From the NCBI RefSeq assembly GCF_039542305.1, contig NZ_BAABHW010000003.1, positions 124,001 to 188,000 on the forward strand: a stretch of DNA of 64,000 nucleotides. Direction: 5' to 3'. The translations under genes and the position numbers were made by a program. The notes under the pieces were generated by a model. It did not search any database, was not told where the DNA came from, and was given only the letters and a program-made list of their open reading frames with translations. This DNA comes from Roseibacterium beibuensis. Its GTDB lineage: Bacteria; Pseudomonadota; Alphaproteobacteria; Rhodobacterales; Rhodobacteraceae. Every line of letters begins with the position of its first letter. The first letter of the stretch is position 1. Shown here piece after piece: positions 34,399-42,108 of this stretch.

Positions 34399-35234
34399 TC
34401 GGTCACCCCGTAAAGCGCCTCGGCATGGAAGGCGACGTGATCCTCCATGAAGGTCGAAATGAAGAAATAGCTGTGGTCATAGCCCGGCTGAAGCCGCAGG
34501 GTCGCGTGCTGCCGACGCGCTGCGAGGGCCTCGGCGAGGGCCTCGGTCTTGAGCAGGTCGCCGAACTGGTCCGCCGTGCCGGTATCGATCAGGACCGGAC
34601 CGGGGAACCCCTTTTCGCGCATCAGGACAGTGGCGTCATGCGCCTCCCACAGGGCGGTATTCTCGCCCAGATACGCGGTGAACTGCTTGCGGCCCCAATC
34701 GCTTTCCATCGGGTTGCAGATCGGAGCGAAGGCCGAGACGCTGGCGAAACGCTCCGGGAAACTCATCGCGATGGTCAGGGCACCGTGCCCGCCCATCGAG
34801 TGCCCGGTGATGCCCTGCCGCGCTTCGTCCAGGGCAAAGCGATCGAACAGGGCGCGCGGAAGCTCCTCGGTCACGTAGTCCCACATCTGGAAATGCTCGG
34901 CCCACGGGTCCTGCGTGGCGTTGACGTAGAACCCGGCGCCTTGCCCGAGGTCGTACGCTTCGTCATTCGGTACGCCCGCGCCGCGGGGCGACGTATCTGG
35001 AAAGACCAGCGCGATCCCCTGTTCGGCTGCCCACATCTGCGCGCCCGCCTTCGTCATCGCGTTCTCGTGGGTGCAGGTCAGGCCCGACAGGAACCAGAGC
35101 ACCGGCACCGGGCCATCTTCGGCCTCGGCCGGCATGAACAGCCCGAATGTCATATCAGTGCCGGTGGAATCCGACGCATGGCTGTAAACGCCCTGCGTAC
35201 CTCCGAAACAGCGATTTTCCGAGATCGTCTCCAT
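34395..35234 (-). CDS. fghA: S-formylglutathione hydrolase
   Basis: A 279-residue esterase D-type hydrolase, the last step of glutathione-dependent formaldehyde oxidation. The nucleophile is the Ser of GHSMGGHGALT, with the Asp in LIDTGTADQFGD and the His in GYDHSYFFI. The start METISENRC matches the family and has AAAGGGG upstream; a Met at 35252 is an alternative. The 3' end is in an ATGA overlap with the HAD gene. Its partner adhC is in the same region, about 4.6 kb away. Confidence 0.95.
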   Translation of the reverse strand: METISENRCFGGTQGVYSHASDSTGTDMTFGLFMPAEAEDGPVPVLWFLSGLTCTHENAMTKAGAQMWAAEQGIALVFPDTSPRGAGVPNDEAYDLGQGAGFYVNATQDPWAEHFQMWDYVTEELPRALFDRFALDEARQGITGHSMGGHGALTIAMSFPERFASVSAFAPICNPMESDWGRKQFTAYLGENTALWEAHDATVLMREKGFPGPVLIDTGTADQFGDLLKTEALAEALAARRQHATLRLQPGYDHSYFFISTFMEDHVAFHAEALYGVTE

Positions 35235-35293
35235 CAGGGGCACCCCTTTCATGCTTTGCTTGCGCCAAGGCGTAGCGCGGGTGGCCTGCCTGC

Positions 35294-36244
35294 TCAACCG
35301 CCCAAGGTGATCCCCGCCATCTGCGACACCCAACCGATGATGACCGAGACCGTCAGGATCGAGATCGCCGTTGACACCAGAATGGCCGTCGACACCCGCT
35401 GCGGCGCGACACCGTAATGCTGTGCCAGAATGTAGACGTTCCCGGCGACCGGCAGCGACGCCGCTGCAATCATCACCGCCGCGTCGAAGGTTGCGACCGG
35501 GAACAGGACCAACGCGGCGAACGCGACAGCGGCCGGGTGCAGGACAAGTTTGCAGAAGCTGAGCCACCCGGCGACCGACAGGCGCTCGGCCGATTTCCCG
35601 GCCAGAGAAGCCCCGATTGCAAAAAGCGCCCCGGGGGTCGCCGCCGCGCCAAGAATGCCGAGAAACTCGTTCACGGGACCGGGCACATCCCATCCGCTCG
35701 ACGACCAGGCCAGCCCCAGCACGATGGACACGATCATCGGGTTTTTCAGCAGGCCCATCCCGACCGACTTCAGCGTCGACAAGCGCACGCGGCCCTCGCG
35801 GCTGCCGGTAACAAGAATGACGATCAGGCTGGAAAACACCACGAGGTCCAGCGTCAACACCATCAAAACGGGCCCCGCCGCCGCCTCGCCCATCAGGACG
35901 ACCAGCATCGGCACGCCCAGAAAACCGGTATTCCCGATCACCGCGCATTGTGCCTCGACGGCCGCTTCGGTGATCGGCCTGCGCCTGAGCATCGCGACCG
36001 CCGTGGCCAACAGGTAGACGATGAAACACCCCCACAGGTAGGCCGCCACGAACCACCAGTCGAAAATCTCGGCGAGCGAGAGATTCGCCGCAAAGCGGAA
36101 CAGCATCGCCGACAAGGCGAAGTAGAACACGAACTTGGTCAGGTAAGCCGCCGCCTCGGCCGTGAAGAACCCGGTGCGACAGGCCTGAAACCCCAATCCG
36201 ATCAGGGCGAAGAACGGCAATGTCTTGAGGAAGATCTCAACCAT
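35294..36244 (-). CDS. AEC (auxin efflux carrier) family transporter
   Basis: A 316-residue permease with about ten hydrophobic segments. It has the duplicated five-helix build typical of AEC, including NTGFLGVPMLVVLMG in the first repeat and the C-terminal ASLPVAGNVYILAQHYG with the conserved NVY. The start MVEIFLKTLPF is chosen by family; the frame extends 50 codons further. Substrate unknown. It lies 59 bases before fghA on the same strand. Confidence 0.88.
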   Translation of the reverse strand: MVEIFLKTLPFFALIGLGFQACRTGFFTAEAAAYLTKFVFYFALSAMLFRFAANLSLAEIFDWWFVAAYLWGCFIVYLLATAVAMLRRRPITEAAVEAQCAVIGNTGFLGVPMLVVLMGEAAAGPVLMVLTLDLVVFSSLIVILVTGSREGRVRLSTLKSVGMGLLKNPMIVSIVLGLAWSSSGWDVPGPVNEFLGILGAAATPGALFAIGASLAGKSAERLSVAGWLSFCKLVLHPAAVAFAALVLFPVATFDAAVMIAAASLPVAGNVYILAQHYGVAPQRVSTAILVSTAISILTVSVIIGWVSQMAGITLGG

Positions 36245-36595
36245 GCCTTTTCGGCTACGCCACGCCGCGCGGACTGTCCAGCGATGCGACAGAGGAGGAG
36301 TTTTCAAACTGAACCGTTTGATCATTTTGTGGGATTCACAGTGGTCCGCGCATCCCGACAAGGACATTGGCCATGACGCGTCCCCAAGCGTCACCCGGTT
36401 GGAGCGGCGTGCCGAAATCCCGGTCGATCAGCGCGGGACAATCCCTGTGGCCGAAGCGATCCGCCGCGCCAATGACGGTTGACCAGATGACATGGTGCGC
36501 GGCGTCCGTCGCACGCCGTCATCCTTGCCTGAACTGAACTGACTGGTTTACGCTTGTCTTCGGGGACGCGGAAGGATTGGGGACGGGGCGCCAGC
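36245..36595. other. Divergent intergenic region with possible TetR operator sequences
   Basis: About 350 bases between the AEC gene and the TetR gene. No convincing ORF. Two short related stretches occur, CAAACTGAACCGTTTG near 36305 (5-base arms CAAAC/GTTTG) and GAACTGAACTGACTGGTTTA near 36532. Both share AACTGAAC, and could be binding sites for the adjacent TetR protein. This is a weak, visual match. Confidence 0.35.
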
Positions 36596-37213
36596 ATGAA
36601 CGCTGACCTGAAGGTCAAGAAGGGCCGCAAGTTCGATCAGGTCGTCGAAGGCGCCCGCACCGTCTTCATGCGCGAAGGCTTCGAAGGGGCCAGCGTCGAC
36701 GCCATCGCCCGCGATGCCGGCGTCTCCAAAGCCACGCTCTACAGTTATTTTCCGGACAAGCAGCAGCTATTCATCGCCGTGCTACAGGCCGAATGCGACC
36801 AGCAATCGGAGATCGAGTTTGCCATCGCCGGCTGCGATATTCCGGTGCCCGAGGCCTTGCGCCTGATCTGCAAGACGTTGGTGGGCTTTGTCTTGTCCGA
36901 TGTCGGGCAGGATATTTTCCGGATCTGCGTGGCCGAAGCCCAGCGCTTTCCCGAACTCGGGCGTGTCTTCTACGAAAGCGGGCCGAGGCGCTGGAATCGA
37001 AAAATAGCGCAATATCTCGAAAGCCCGGCCGCACAGAAGATGTTGGATATCGACGACAGCCTGCTTGCCGCCGACCAGTTGGCGCAGCTGTGCCGCACGG
37101 ACCTGATGCTGAAAAGGGTTTTCGGGGTGCAAACCGATGTCACCGAAGCCGATGTCGATTTCATCGCGAACGAGGCCTGCAAGACCTTTCTCGCCCGATA
37201 TCAGCGTCGCTAG
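36596..37213 (+). CDS. TetR/AcrR family transcriptional regulator
   Basis: A 205-residue regulator with the N-terminal TetR helix-turn-helix (about residues 12-58), including FEGASVDAIARDAGVSKATL and YSYFPDKQQLF. The C-terminal part resembles the AefR-like ligand domain (DIFRICVAEAQRFPELGRVF). The start at 36596 begins just before the HTH domain; one at 36554 is possible. It probably controls itself or the divergent AEC transporter. Confidence 0.92.
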   Translation: MNADLKVKKGRKFDQVVEGARTVFMREGFEGASVDAIARDAGVSKATLYSYFPDKQQLFIAVLQAECDQQSEIEFAIAGCDIPVPEALRLICKTLVGFVLSDVGQDIFRICVAEAQRFPELGRVFYESGPRRWNRKIAQYLESPAAQKMLDIDDSLLAADQLAQLCRTDLMLKRVFGVQTDVTEADVDFIANEACKTFLARYQRR

Positions 37214-37215
37214 GC

Positions 37216-37644
37216 ATGGCCCGGTATATCGACCCGACACGCGAGAGTTTCGCCACCTTCCGCGAAATGCAGCGCGAAGGGCCGGTTCACATGCTGAACC
37301 TGCTCAAGTTCCGCGAGCGCGCCGCCTATGATGATGGAACCGAGTGTTCAGGGGCCGAAGCCTATCGTGCCTATGCCAGGGAAAGCGCGCCCATCTTTCA
37401 ACGACTGGGCGGACGGCAAGTCTGGATCGGTCGCCCCGAGCTGATGTTGATCGGGCCGCAGGACAAGCTCTGGGACCTTGCCTTCATCGCCGAATACCCC
37501 GGCGTCGACGCCTTCGTGTCGATGCTGCGCGACGCCGCCTATCGAAAGGCAGTGCGCCATAGGCAGGCCGCCGTCGCGGAGTCGCGCCTGATCCGGATGG
37601 AGCCCGGCAACCCCGGCGGGGCCTTCGGCGAGATCGCGGATTAG
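37216..37644 (+). CDS. DUF1330 domain protein
   Basis: A 142-residue ferredoxin-like-fold protein of the DUF1330 (dimeric alpha/beta barrel) group. Typical features are GPVHMLNLLKFRERAAYDDG near the start, and EAYRAYARESAPIFQRLGGR. It starts 2 bases after the tetR stop, so the two are co-transcribed. The end overlaps the NYN gene by 4 bases tail to tail. Function unknown; may be an oxidoreductase-like or stress protein. Confidence 0.85.
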   Translation: MARYIDPTRESFATFREMQREGPVHMLNLLKFRERAAYDDGTECSGAEAYRAYARESAPIFQRLGGRQVWIGRPELMLIGPQDKLWDLAFIAEYPGVDAFVSMLRDAAYRKAVRHRQAAVAESRLIRMEPGNPGGAFGEIAD

Positions 37645-38357
37645 TCGATCCGGCGTACCAGCAACTGGTTGCCCTGTCCGCGCTTGACCTCCAGCGTCCT
37701 GATCGCTTCGACAAGGTCGCTCAGCTTGCGCTTTCCATAGGTCCGCGTGTCGAAATCCGGGTTGGCGCTGGTCATGTACTGGCCAAGCTGTCCCAGCGAA
37801 TACCAGTCGTCTTCCTGCCCGATCCCCTCCATCGCCCGGTGGATCAGATCCCGCGCCTCGCTGATCGGGCGCTTGTCGCCCGCTTGCTTGTCGTCTGCTT
37901 TCGGATCGCCCCCCTCCGACCCGAGGATGTTCTCGACAAAGATGAACCGCTTGCAGGCTTTGCGGAACGCGTCGGGCGTTTTCTTCTGGCCAATGCCAAA
38001 GACATCCAGCCCCTGCTCGCGGATCCGGCTGGCCAGTCGCGTGAAATCGCTGTCGGAACTGACGAGAACAAACCCGTCGAACCGGCCAGAATGCATCAGG
38101 TCCATCGCGTCGATGACCAGCGCGATGTCGCTTGCGTTCTTGCCCACGGTATTGGCCGGCTGGTGATGCGGCACAATCCCGAACTCGGCCTGCACATTCG
38201 ACCAGCCCTTCATGTGTGACGAGCTGAAGTCGCCATAGATGCGCCGCACGCTTGCCTCGCCGAACCCGGCGATCTCGTCGAAGATCGCCTTGGCGTGCTT
38301 GTGGCTGGTGTTGTCGGCATCGATCAGGACCGCAAGAAGCGGGGTGTCATTGGCCAT
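37641..38357 (-). CDS. NYN (PIN-like) ribonuclease domain protein with C-terminal LOTUS/OST-HTH
   Basis: A 238-residue protein. The N-terminal NYN domain has the acidic metal-binding residues LIDADNTS, SDIALVIDAMDLMH and VLVSSDSDFTRLA, as in LabA/Limkain-type RNases. A linker (about 140-165) is followed by an OST-HTH/LOTUS-like domain (LGQYMTSANPDFDTRTYGKR and KLSDLVEAI). This suggests an RNA-binding nuclease. No partner gene is evident. Confidence 0.9.
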   Translation of the reverse strand: MANDTPLLAVLIDADNTSHKHAKAIFDEIAGFGEASVRRIYGDFSSSHMKGWSNVQAEFGIVPHHQPANTVGKNASDIALVIDAMDLMHSGRFDGFVLVSSDSDFTRLASRIREQGLDVFGIGQKKTPDAFRKACKRFIFVENILGSEGGDPKADDKQAGDKRPISEARDLIHRAMEGIGQEDDWYSLGQLGQYMTSANPDFDTRTYGKRKLSDLVEAIRTLEVKRGQGNQLLVRRID

Positions 38358-38449
38358 GTCGTCTCCTGTTTTTCATGCCCAGCCTCGCACGGATGCATCC
38401 GGCGGGCCACCCGCCTTCCGCGAGGTTGGTTGCCATGGGCATGGCGTGG

Positions 38450-38863
38450 CTACCTGGCCTCGCCGGTGGCAGCGGTGTCTTCGGGGCACGGGGTCTGACC
38501 GGCGATCAGGCGCGCCGATTCTTCGGCTTCGTCGGACGTGGACCTGCCCACATACGGAGACGGCCATTTCCTCGCCCAGATGCGCTGTCGCGGTCTCGGC
38601 TAACCAGGCCGATGCCTCGGGGCCCAGCGCGATGAAGGCGCCGGGGACCTGGTCATCGGCTGTGTTCACCCGCACAGTCAGCAATTGCTCGGGCGCAATG
38701 TCGATCAGGATGCCCGGCACGGCCAGCCGCAGGGGGCGCACTGCAGCCGGCGGTGTCTCCAACAAAAGGTCCGGTGGCGCGGGCGGCACATTTCCCCCGA
38801 AAGAAGTACCCCGATCGCGCTGAACGCCTCGCCAACGATCGAAAAGGGACCCTCAGTCTCCAT
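38450..38863 (-). pseudogene. Probable frameshifted SecDF-P1-head-like protein
   Basis: The minus strand downstream of the GNAT gene reads as a protein in pieces. An ATG overlapping the GNAT stop (38863) opens METEGPFSIVGEAFSAIG. Near 38800 a run of five G breaks the frame; one more G would continue into the frame with IDIAPEQLLTVRVNTADDQ and GAFIALGPEASAWLAETATA, HLGEEMAVSVCG. Near 38550 the frame breaks again and resumes as SDEAEESARLIAGQTPCPED before a stop at 38450. The middle looks like the SecD/SecF P1-head-like domain. Two shifts and a probable loss of about 20 codons suggest decay, but sequencing error at the G run is possible. Function lost or unknown. Confidence 0.45.
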
Positions 38864-39374
38864 CGGTCAGGTCCAGCATCATGACCAGGGCATCGACATA
38901 GCCCTCGGTCGGATGATGGAACGCACCCGGCAATCGCCCGACCACCTCGAAGCCAGCGTGCTGCCACGTCTTGATCGCGCGGGCATTGGTGGACACGACG
39001 AAATTGTACTGCATCGCGCGGTAGCCCATCTCGCGCGCTGTCTCGATGGAATGGGAGAGCATCGTCCGCGCCACGCCCTTGCCCTGCGATTGCCTGGCCG
39101 TGACATAGCCACAGTTGCAGACATGCGCGCCCCGGCCCGGATGGTTGGGGCGGATATAGTAGGTCCCCAGAACGGTCCCGGCGTCATCCTCGACAAGGAA
39201 CACCGTCTTTTCCGGCGCGCACCAGAGGGCAACGGCACCATCCGCGTCAATCTCCGGGTCGACCGTGTAGGTATCGCCGGCCCGGAATACGGGCAGGAGG
39301 AGGTCAACCAAGGCCGACCTGTCCTGTTCATTGGCGTCTGGGGTGGCGCGGCGAATTCGAAGCGCACTTGTCAT
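38853..39374 (-). CDS. GNAT family N-acetyltransferase
   Basis: A 173-residue acetyltransferase. The acetyl-CoA site (motif A) is VTARQSQGKGVARTMLSHSI, with the Q/R-x-x-G-x-G/A signature; LGTYYIRPNHPGRGAHVCNC precedes it and motif B includes HAGFEVVGRLPGAFHHPTEG. Substrate unknown. It ends in an overlap with the probable frameshifted gene and begins 6 bases downstream of the secreted-protein gene on the same strand. Confidence 0.9.
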   Translation of the reverse strand: MTSALRIRRATPDANEQDRSALVDLLLPVFRAGDTYTVDPEIDADGAVALWCAPEKTVFLVEDDAGTVLGTYYIRPNHPGRGAHVCNCGYVTARQSQGKGVARTMLSHSIETAREMGYRAMQYNFVVSTNARAIKTWQHAGFEVVGRLPGAFHHPTEGYVDALVMMLDLTDGD

Positions 39375-39380
39375 TTTGGA

Positions 39381-39806
39381 TTACTTCGTACCACCGCCGC
39401 CGATCGTGCCGCCCGTGCTGCCCGACGGAACACCGTTCCCGACCACGACCTCGTCCCAGATATCGCCCAGACGATCCGCGATGGTTTCCCGCGCGTTCGA
39501 GTCGTCATCGACGTTGTAGACAACGAGGAACGGTGCCACGAGGCCGGATTCGTCGGCGCAGATGAACAGCGCGTCGATCACTTCGCCGCGCAGGTCATAG
39601 CCACCCAAGGTCCAATCCGACCGGCCGGTGAACCCGTCAGCGCCATAGCGCGACCGGTAGGTGCCGATCGTGGTCTCGGCGTAGTTCATGCAGGTTTCGC
39701 GGTCCGGCAGCGACGAGAAATCGGTCACGGTCCACCCTTCGGCTTGGGCCATGCCGGTTGCCCCGATCACCAGTGCCCCCGCTGCCGCCATCTTCCTGAA
39801 ATTCAT
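39381..39806 (-). CDS. Secreted protein of unknown function
   Basis: A 141-residue protein with a signal peptide (MNFRKMAAAGALVIGATGMA, then QA-E) and a mature part with two Cys (RETCMNYAET and LFICADESG) that could pair. The C-terminal end is Gly-rich (SGSTGGTIGGGGTK). The stretch DWTLGGYDLRGEVIDALFIC looks beta-rich. No family recognised; likely periplasmic and probably lineage-restricted. Confidence 0.7.
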   Translation of the reverse strand: MNFRKMAAAGALVIGATGMAQAEGWTVTDFSSLPDRETCMNYAETTIGTYRSRYGADGFTGRSDWTLGGYDLRGEVIDALFICADESGLVAPFLVVYNVDDDSNARETIADRLGDIWDEVVVGNGVPSGSTGGTIGGGGTK

Positions 39807-39859
39807 CTTGTCAGTCCTCCTGTTGGGGCCCGGTTCGACCGGACCGGGGAATTCTTCCC

Positions 39860-40972
39860 TTAATAAATCACGACCGAGCGGATCGACTCGCCCGAGTGCA
39901 TCAGTTCGAAACCCTTGTTGATATCTTCCAATGGCATGGTGTGGGTAATCATCGGGTCGATCTCGATCTTCCCTTCCATGTACCAGTCGACGATTTTCGG
40001 CACGTCCGTGCGACCGCGCGCACCGCCGAATGCCGTGCCGCGCCAGCTGCGGCCGGTGACAAGCTGGAAGGGGCGCGTGCTGATCTCGGCGCCCGCCGGG
40101 GCCACGCCGATGATGATCGACTCGCCCCAGCCCTTGTGCGCCGACTCAAGCGCCGCGCGCATCACCTGCACGTTGCCGGTCGCGTCGAAGGTATAATCCG
40201 CCCCGCCCTTGGTCAGGTCGACAAGGTAGGCGACCAGGTCGCCCTCGACCTCGGTCGGGTTCACGAAATCGGTCATGCCGAAACGCTTGGCCATCACTGC
40301 CTTGTCCGGGTTCAGGTCCACGCCGACGATCTGGTCGGCACCGGCCATCCGCAGGCCCTGGATCACGTTCAACCCGATCCCGCCAAGGCCGAAGACGATC
40401 GCGCGGCTGCCGATTTCCACCTTGGCTGTGTTGATCACTGCCCCGATCCCCGTCGTCACCCCGCACCCAATGTAGCAGACCTTGTCGAAGGGCGCGTCGG
40501 GATGGATCTTGGCAACCGCGATCTCGGGCAGGACCGTGTGGTTGGAAAAGGTCGAACAGCCCATGTAATGCAGGATCGGCGTGCCATCGAGCATCGAGAA
40601 CCGGCTGGTCCCGTCCGGCATCAGACCCCGGCCTTGGGTCGACCGGATCGCCTGGCAGAGGTTCGTCTTGGGGTTCAGGCAGTACTCGCATTCCCGGCAT
40701 TCCGGCGTGTAAAGCGGGATGACGTGATCGCCCGGCTTCACGCTGGTCACGCCCTCGCCCACCTCCAGCACGACGCCGGCGCCTTCATGGCCGAGGATCG
40801 CCGGGAACAACCCCTCGGGGTCCGCGCCGGACAGGGTGAAATCGTCGGTGTGGCACAGGCCTGTCGCCTTGATTTCAACCAGAACCTCGCCCGCCTTGGG
40901 GCCTTCGAGGTTCACGTCCATGATTTCCAGCGGCTTTCCCGCTTCCAGTGCGACGGCGGCGCGTGTGCGCAT
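39860..40972 (-). CDS. adhC: S-(hydroxymethyl)glutathione dehydrogenase / class III alcohol dehydrogenase
   Basis: A 370-residue zinc enzyme oxidising S-(hydroxymethyl)glutathione to S-formylglutathione with NAD+. The catalytic zinc region is GLCHTDDFTLSG and GHEGAGVV; the structural zinc lobe is CRECEYCLNPKTNLC. The NAD loop is VFGLGGIGLNVIQG. The start MRTRAAVALEAGK has GGAGTGG upstream. With fghA it forms the two-enzyme formaldehyde detoxification or C1 oxidation route. Confidence 0.96.
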   Translation of the reverse strand: MRTRAAVALEAGKPLEIMDVNLEGPKAGEVLVEIKATGLCHTDDFTLSGADPEGLFPAILGHEGAGVVLEVGEGVTSVKPGDHVIPLYTPECRECEYCLNPKTNLCQAIRSTQGRGLMPDGTSRFSMLDGTPILHYMGCSTFSNHTVLPEIAVAKIHPDAPFDKVCYIGCGVTTGIGAVINTAKVEIGSRAIVFGLGGIGLNVIQGLRMAGADQIVGVDLNPDKAVMAKRFGMTDFVNPTEVEGDLVAYLVDLTKGGADYTFDATGNVQVMRAALESAHKGWGESIIIGVAPAGAEISTRPFQLVTGRSWRGTAFGGARGRTDVPKIVDWYMEGKIEIDPMITHTMPLEDINKGFELMHSGESIRSVVIY

Positions 40973-41046
40973 GGTCCACTCCCTCCCTTGGGGTTGTTTT
41001 GTCCCGACCTTGTGCCAATCTGACAATTGAATCAACGGAGGAAACC

Positions 41047-41343
41047 ATGACTCGTCCCCTCGCTATCGCCCTCGCGGTCTGCATGCCCGTCATGGCCTTC
41101 GCCAACGGAGGAAGCGACGGAATGACCGAACGCCCCAGCCGGGACCAAGGTCCTGATACGTGCGGCGCCGCCCAATACGAGTACCTGCTCGGCCAGCCCT
41201 ACCAGGAAGCCGAGGCCCTGGAATTCGAGGGGCCGGTGCGCATCCACGCCTTCAATGCCATGATCACGATGGATCACCTGCCGAACCGTATCAATTTCGT
41301 CTACGGACCGGACGGCATGATCATGCGGATTTCCTGCGGCTGA
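41047..41343 (+). CDS. I78-family peptidase-inhibitor-like secreted protein
   Basis: A 98-residue protein with a signal peptide (MTRPLAIALAVCMPVMAFA) and the I78 pattern: DTCGAAQYEYLLGQPYQEAE, VRIHAFNAMITMDHLPNRIN and GPDGMIMRISCG. The two Cys flank the domain as in Aspergillus elastase inhibitor-like proteins. A good ribosome site (CGGAGGAAACC) precedes the ATG. It may inhibit exogenous serine proteases. Divergent from adhC. Confidence 0.82.
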   Translation: MTRPLAIALAVCMPVMAFANGGSDGMTERPSRDQGPDTCGAAQYEYLLGQPYQEAEALEFEGPVRIHAFNAMITMDHLPNRINFVYGPDGMIMRISCG

Positions 41344-41448
41344 CCGGCCCGGCGCGCATCCATCTTGCGCGCCCCGGAGATTCCGCCTATATGGCCTTCA
41401 ACAGCGGTGCCGTCGGGTCCAAACCGGCAGGCTCCACCGGGAAAGAGC

Positions 41449-41472
41449 AACGGGCCGCGCGCCCGTTTTTTT
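41449..41472 (+). terminator. Rho-independent terminator
   Basis: Arms AACGGGC and GCCCGTT around a CGCGC loop, followed by a run of T. It separates the I78-like gene from the rimP operon. Confidence 0.85.
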
Positions 41473-41497
41473 GTGTTTGAAACCTACCATGGACGGC

Positions 41498-42103
41498 ATG
41501 ACCGACCTTATCGCCAAAACCGCAATCGACCGCCGCATGGCCGAAATCCTGATCCCCGTGATCGAGGGGCTCGGCTTCGAGGTCGTGCGCATCCGCCTGC
41601 AGGGCGGAAACACCAAGACGCTTCAGATCATGGCCGAACGCCCCGAAGGCGGCATCGAGGTCGATGATTGCGCCGAGATTTCCAACGCGATCTCCGCCGT
41701 TCTCGATGTCGAGGACCCGCTGGAAGACGCCTACACGCTCGAAGTCTCCTCGCCCGGCATCGACCGGCCCCTGACCCGCCTCAGGGATTTCGAGACCTTC
41801 GAGGGGTACGAGGCCAAGATCGAGACGACCGACATGATCGACGGACGCCGACGCTTCAAAGGCGTGCTGGCCGGGGTCGAGGGCGACGAGGTGCTCATCA
41901 ATATCGACGGCGAGGGAAAGAATGCCGAGCCCGTCACCATCGGCCTGCATTACGACTGGCTGTCGGACGCCAAGCTCGTGCTGACCGATGACCTGATCAA
42001 GGAGATGCTGAAGAGCCGTAAAGAGGCCGGCATCATCGACGAAACCCAATTTGACGAGATCGTGGAAGAGCCCGGCGAAGGGGCTTCCAAGGCGGAGGAC
42101 TGA
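41498..42103 (+). CDS. rimP: Ribosome maturation factor RimP
   Basis: A 201-residue protein needed for 30S subunit maturation. The N-terminal alpha/beta domain has LIPVIEGLGFEVVRIRLQGG and IEVDDCAEISNAISAVLDVE, and the SSPGIDRPLTRLRDFETFEG motif leads to the C-terminal SH3-like barrel (RRRFKGVLAGVEGDEVLINI). An acidic tail ends EEPGEGASKAED. An in-frame ATG at 41489 would add MDG. It is first in the rimP-nusA-ylxR-infB operon, 5 bases before nusA. Confidence 0.95.
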   Translation: MTDLIAKTAIDRRMAEILIPVIEGLGFEVVRIRLQGGNTKTLQIMAERPEGGIEVDDCAEISNAISAVLDVEDPLEDAYTLEVSSPGIDRPLTRLRDFETFEGYEAKIETTDMIDGRRRFKGVLAGVEGDEVLINIDGEGKNAEPVTIGLHYDWLSDAKLVLTDDLIKEMLKSRKEAGIIDETQFDEIVEEPGEGASKAED

Positions 42104-42108
42104 GACCC

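Noticed and set aside
36225..36482. An 85-codon frame upstream of the TetR gene
   Set aside because: Overlaps the AEC start, lacks a ribosome site, and the composition is not protein-like.
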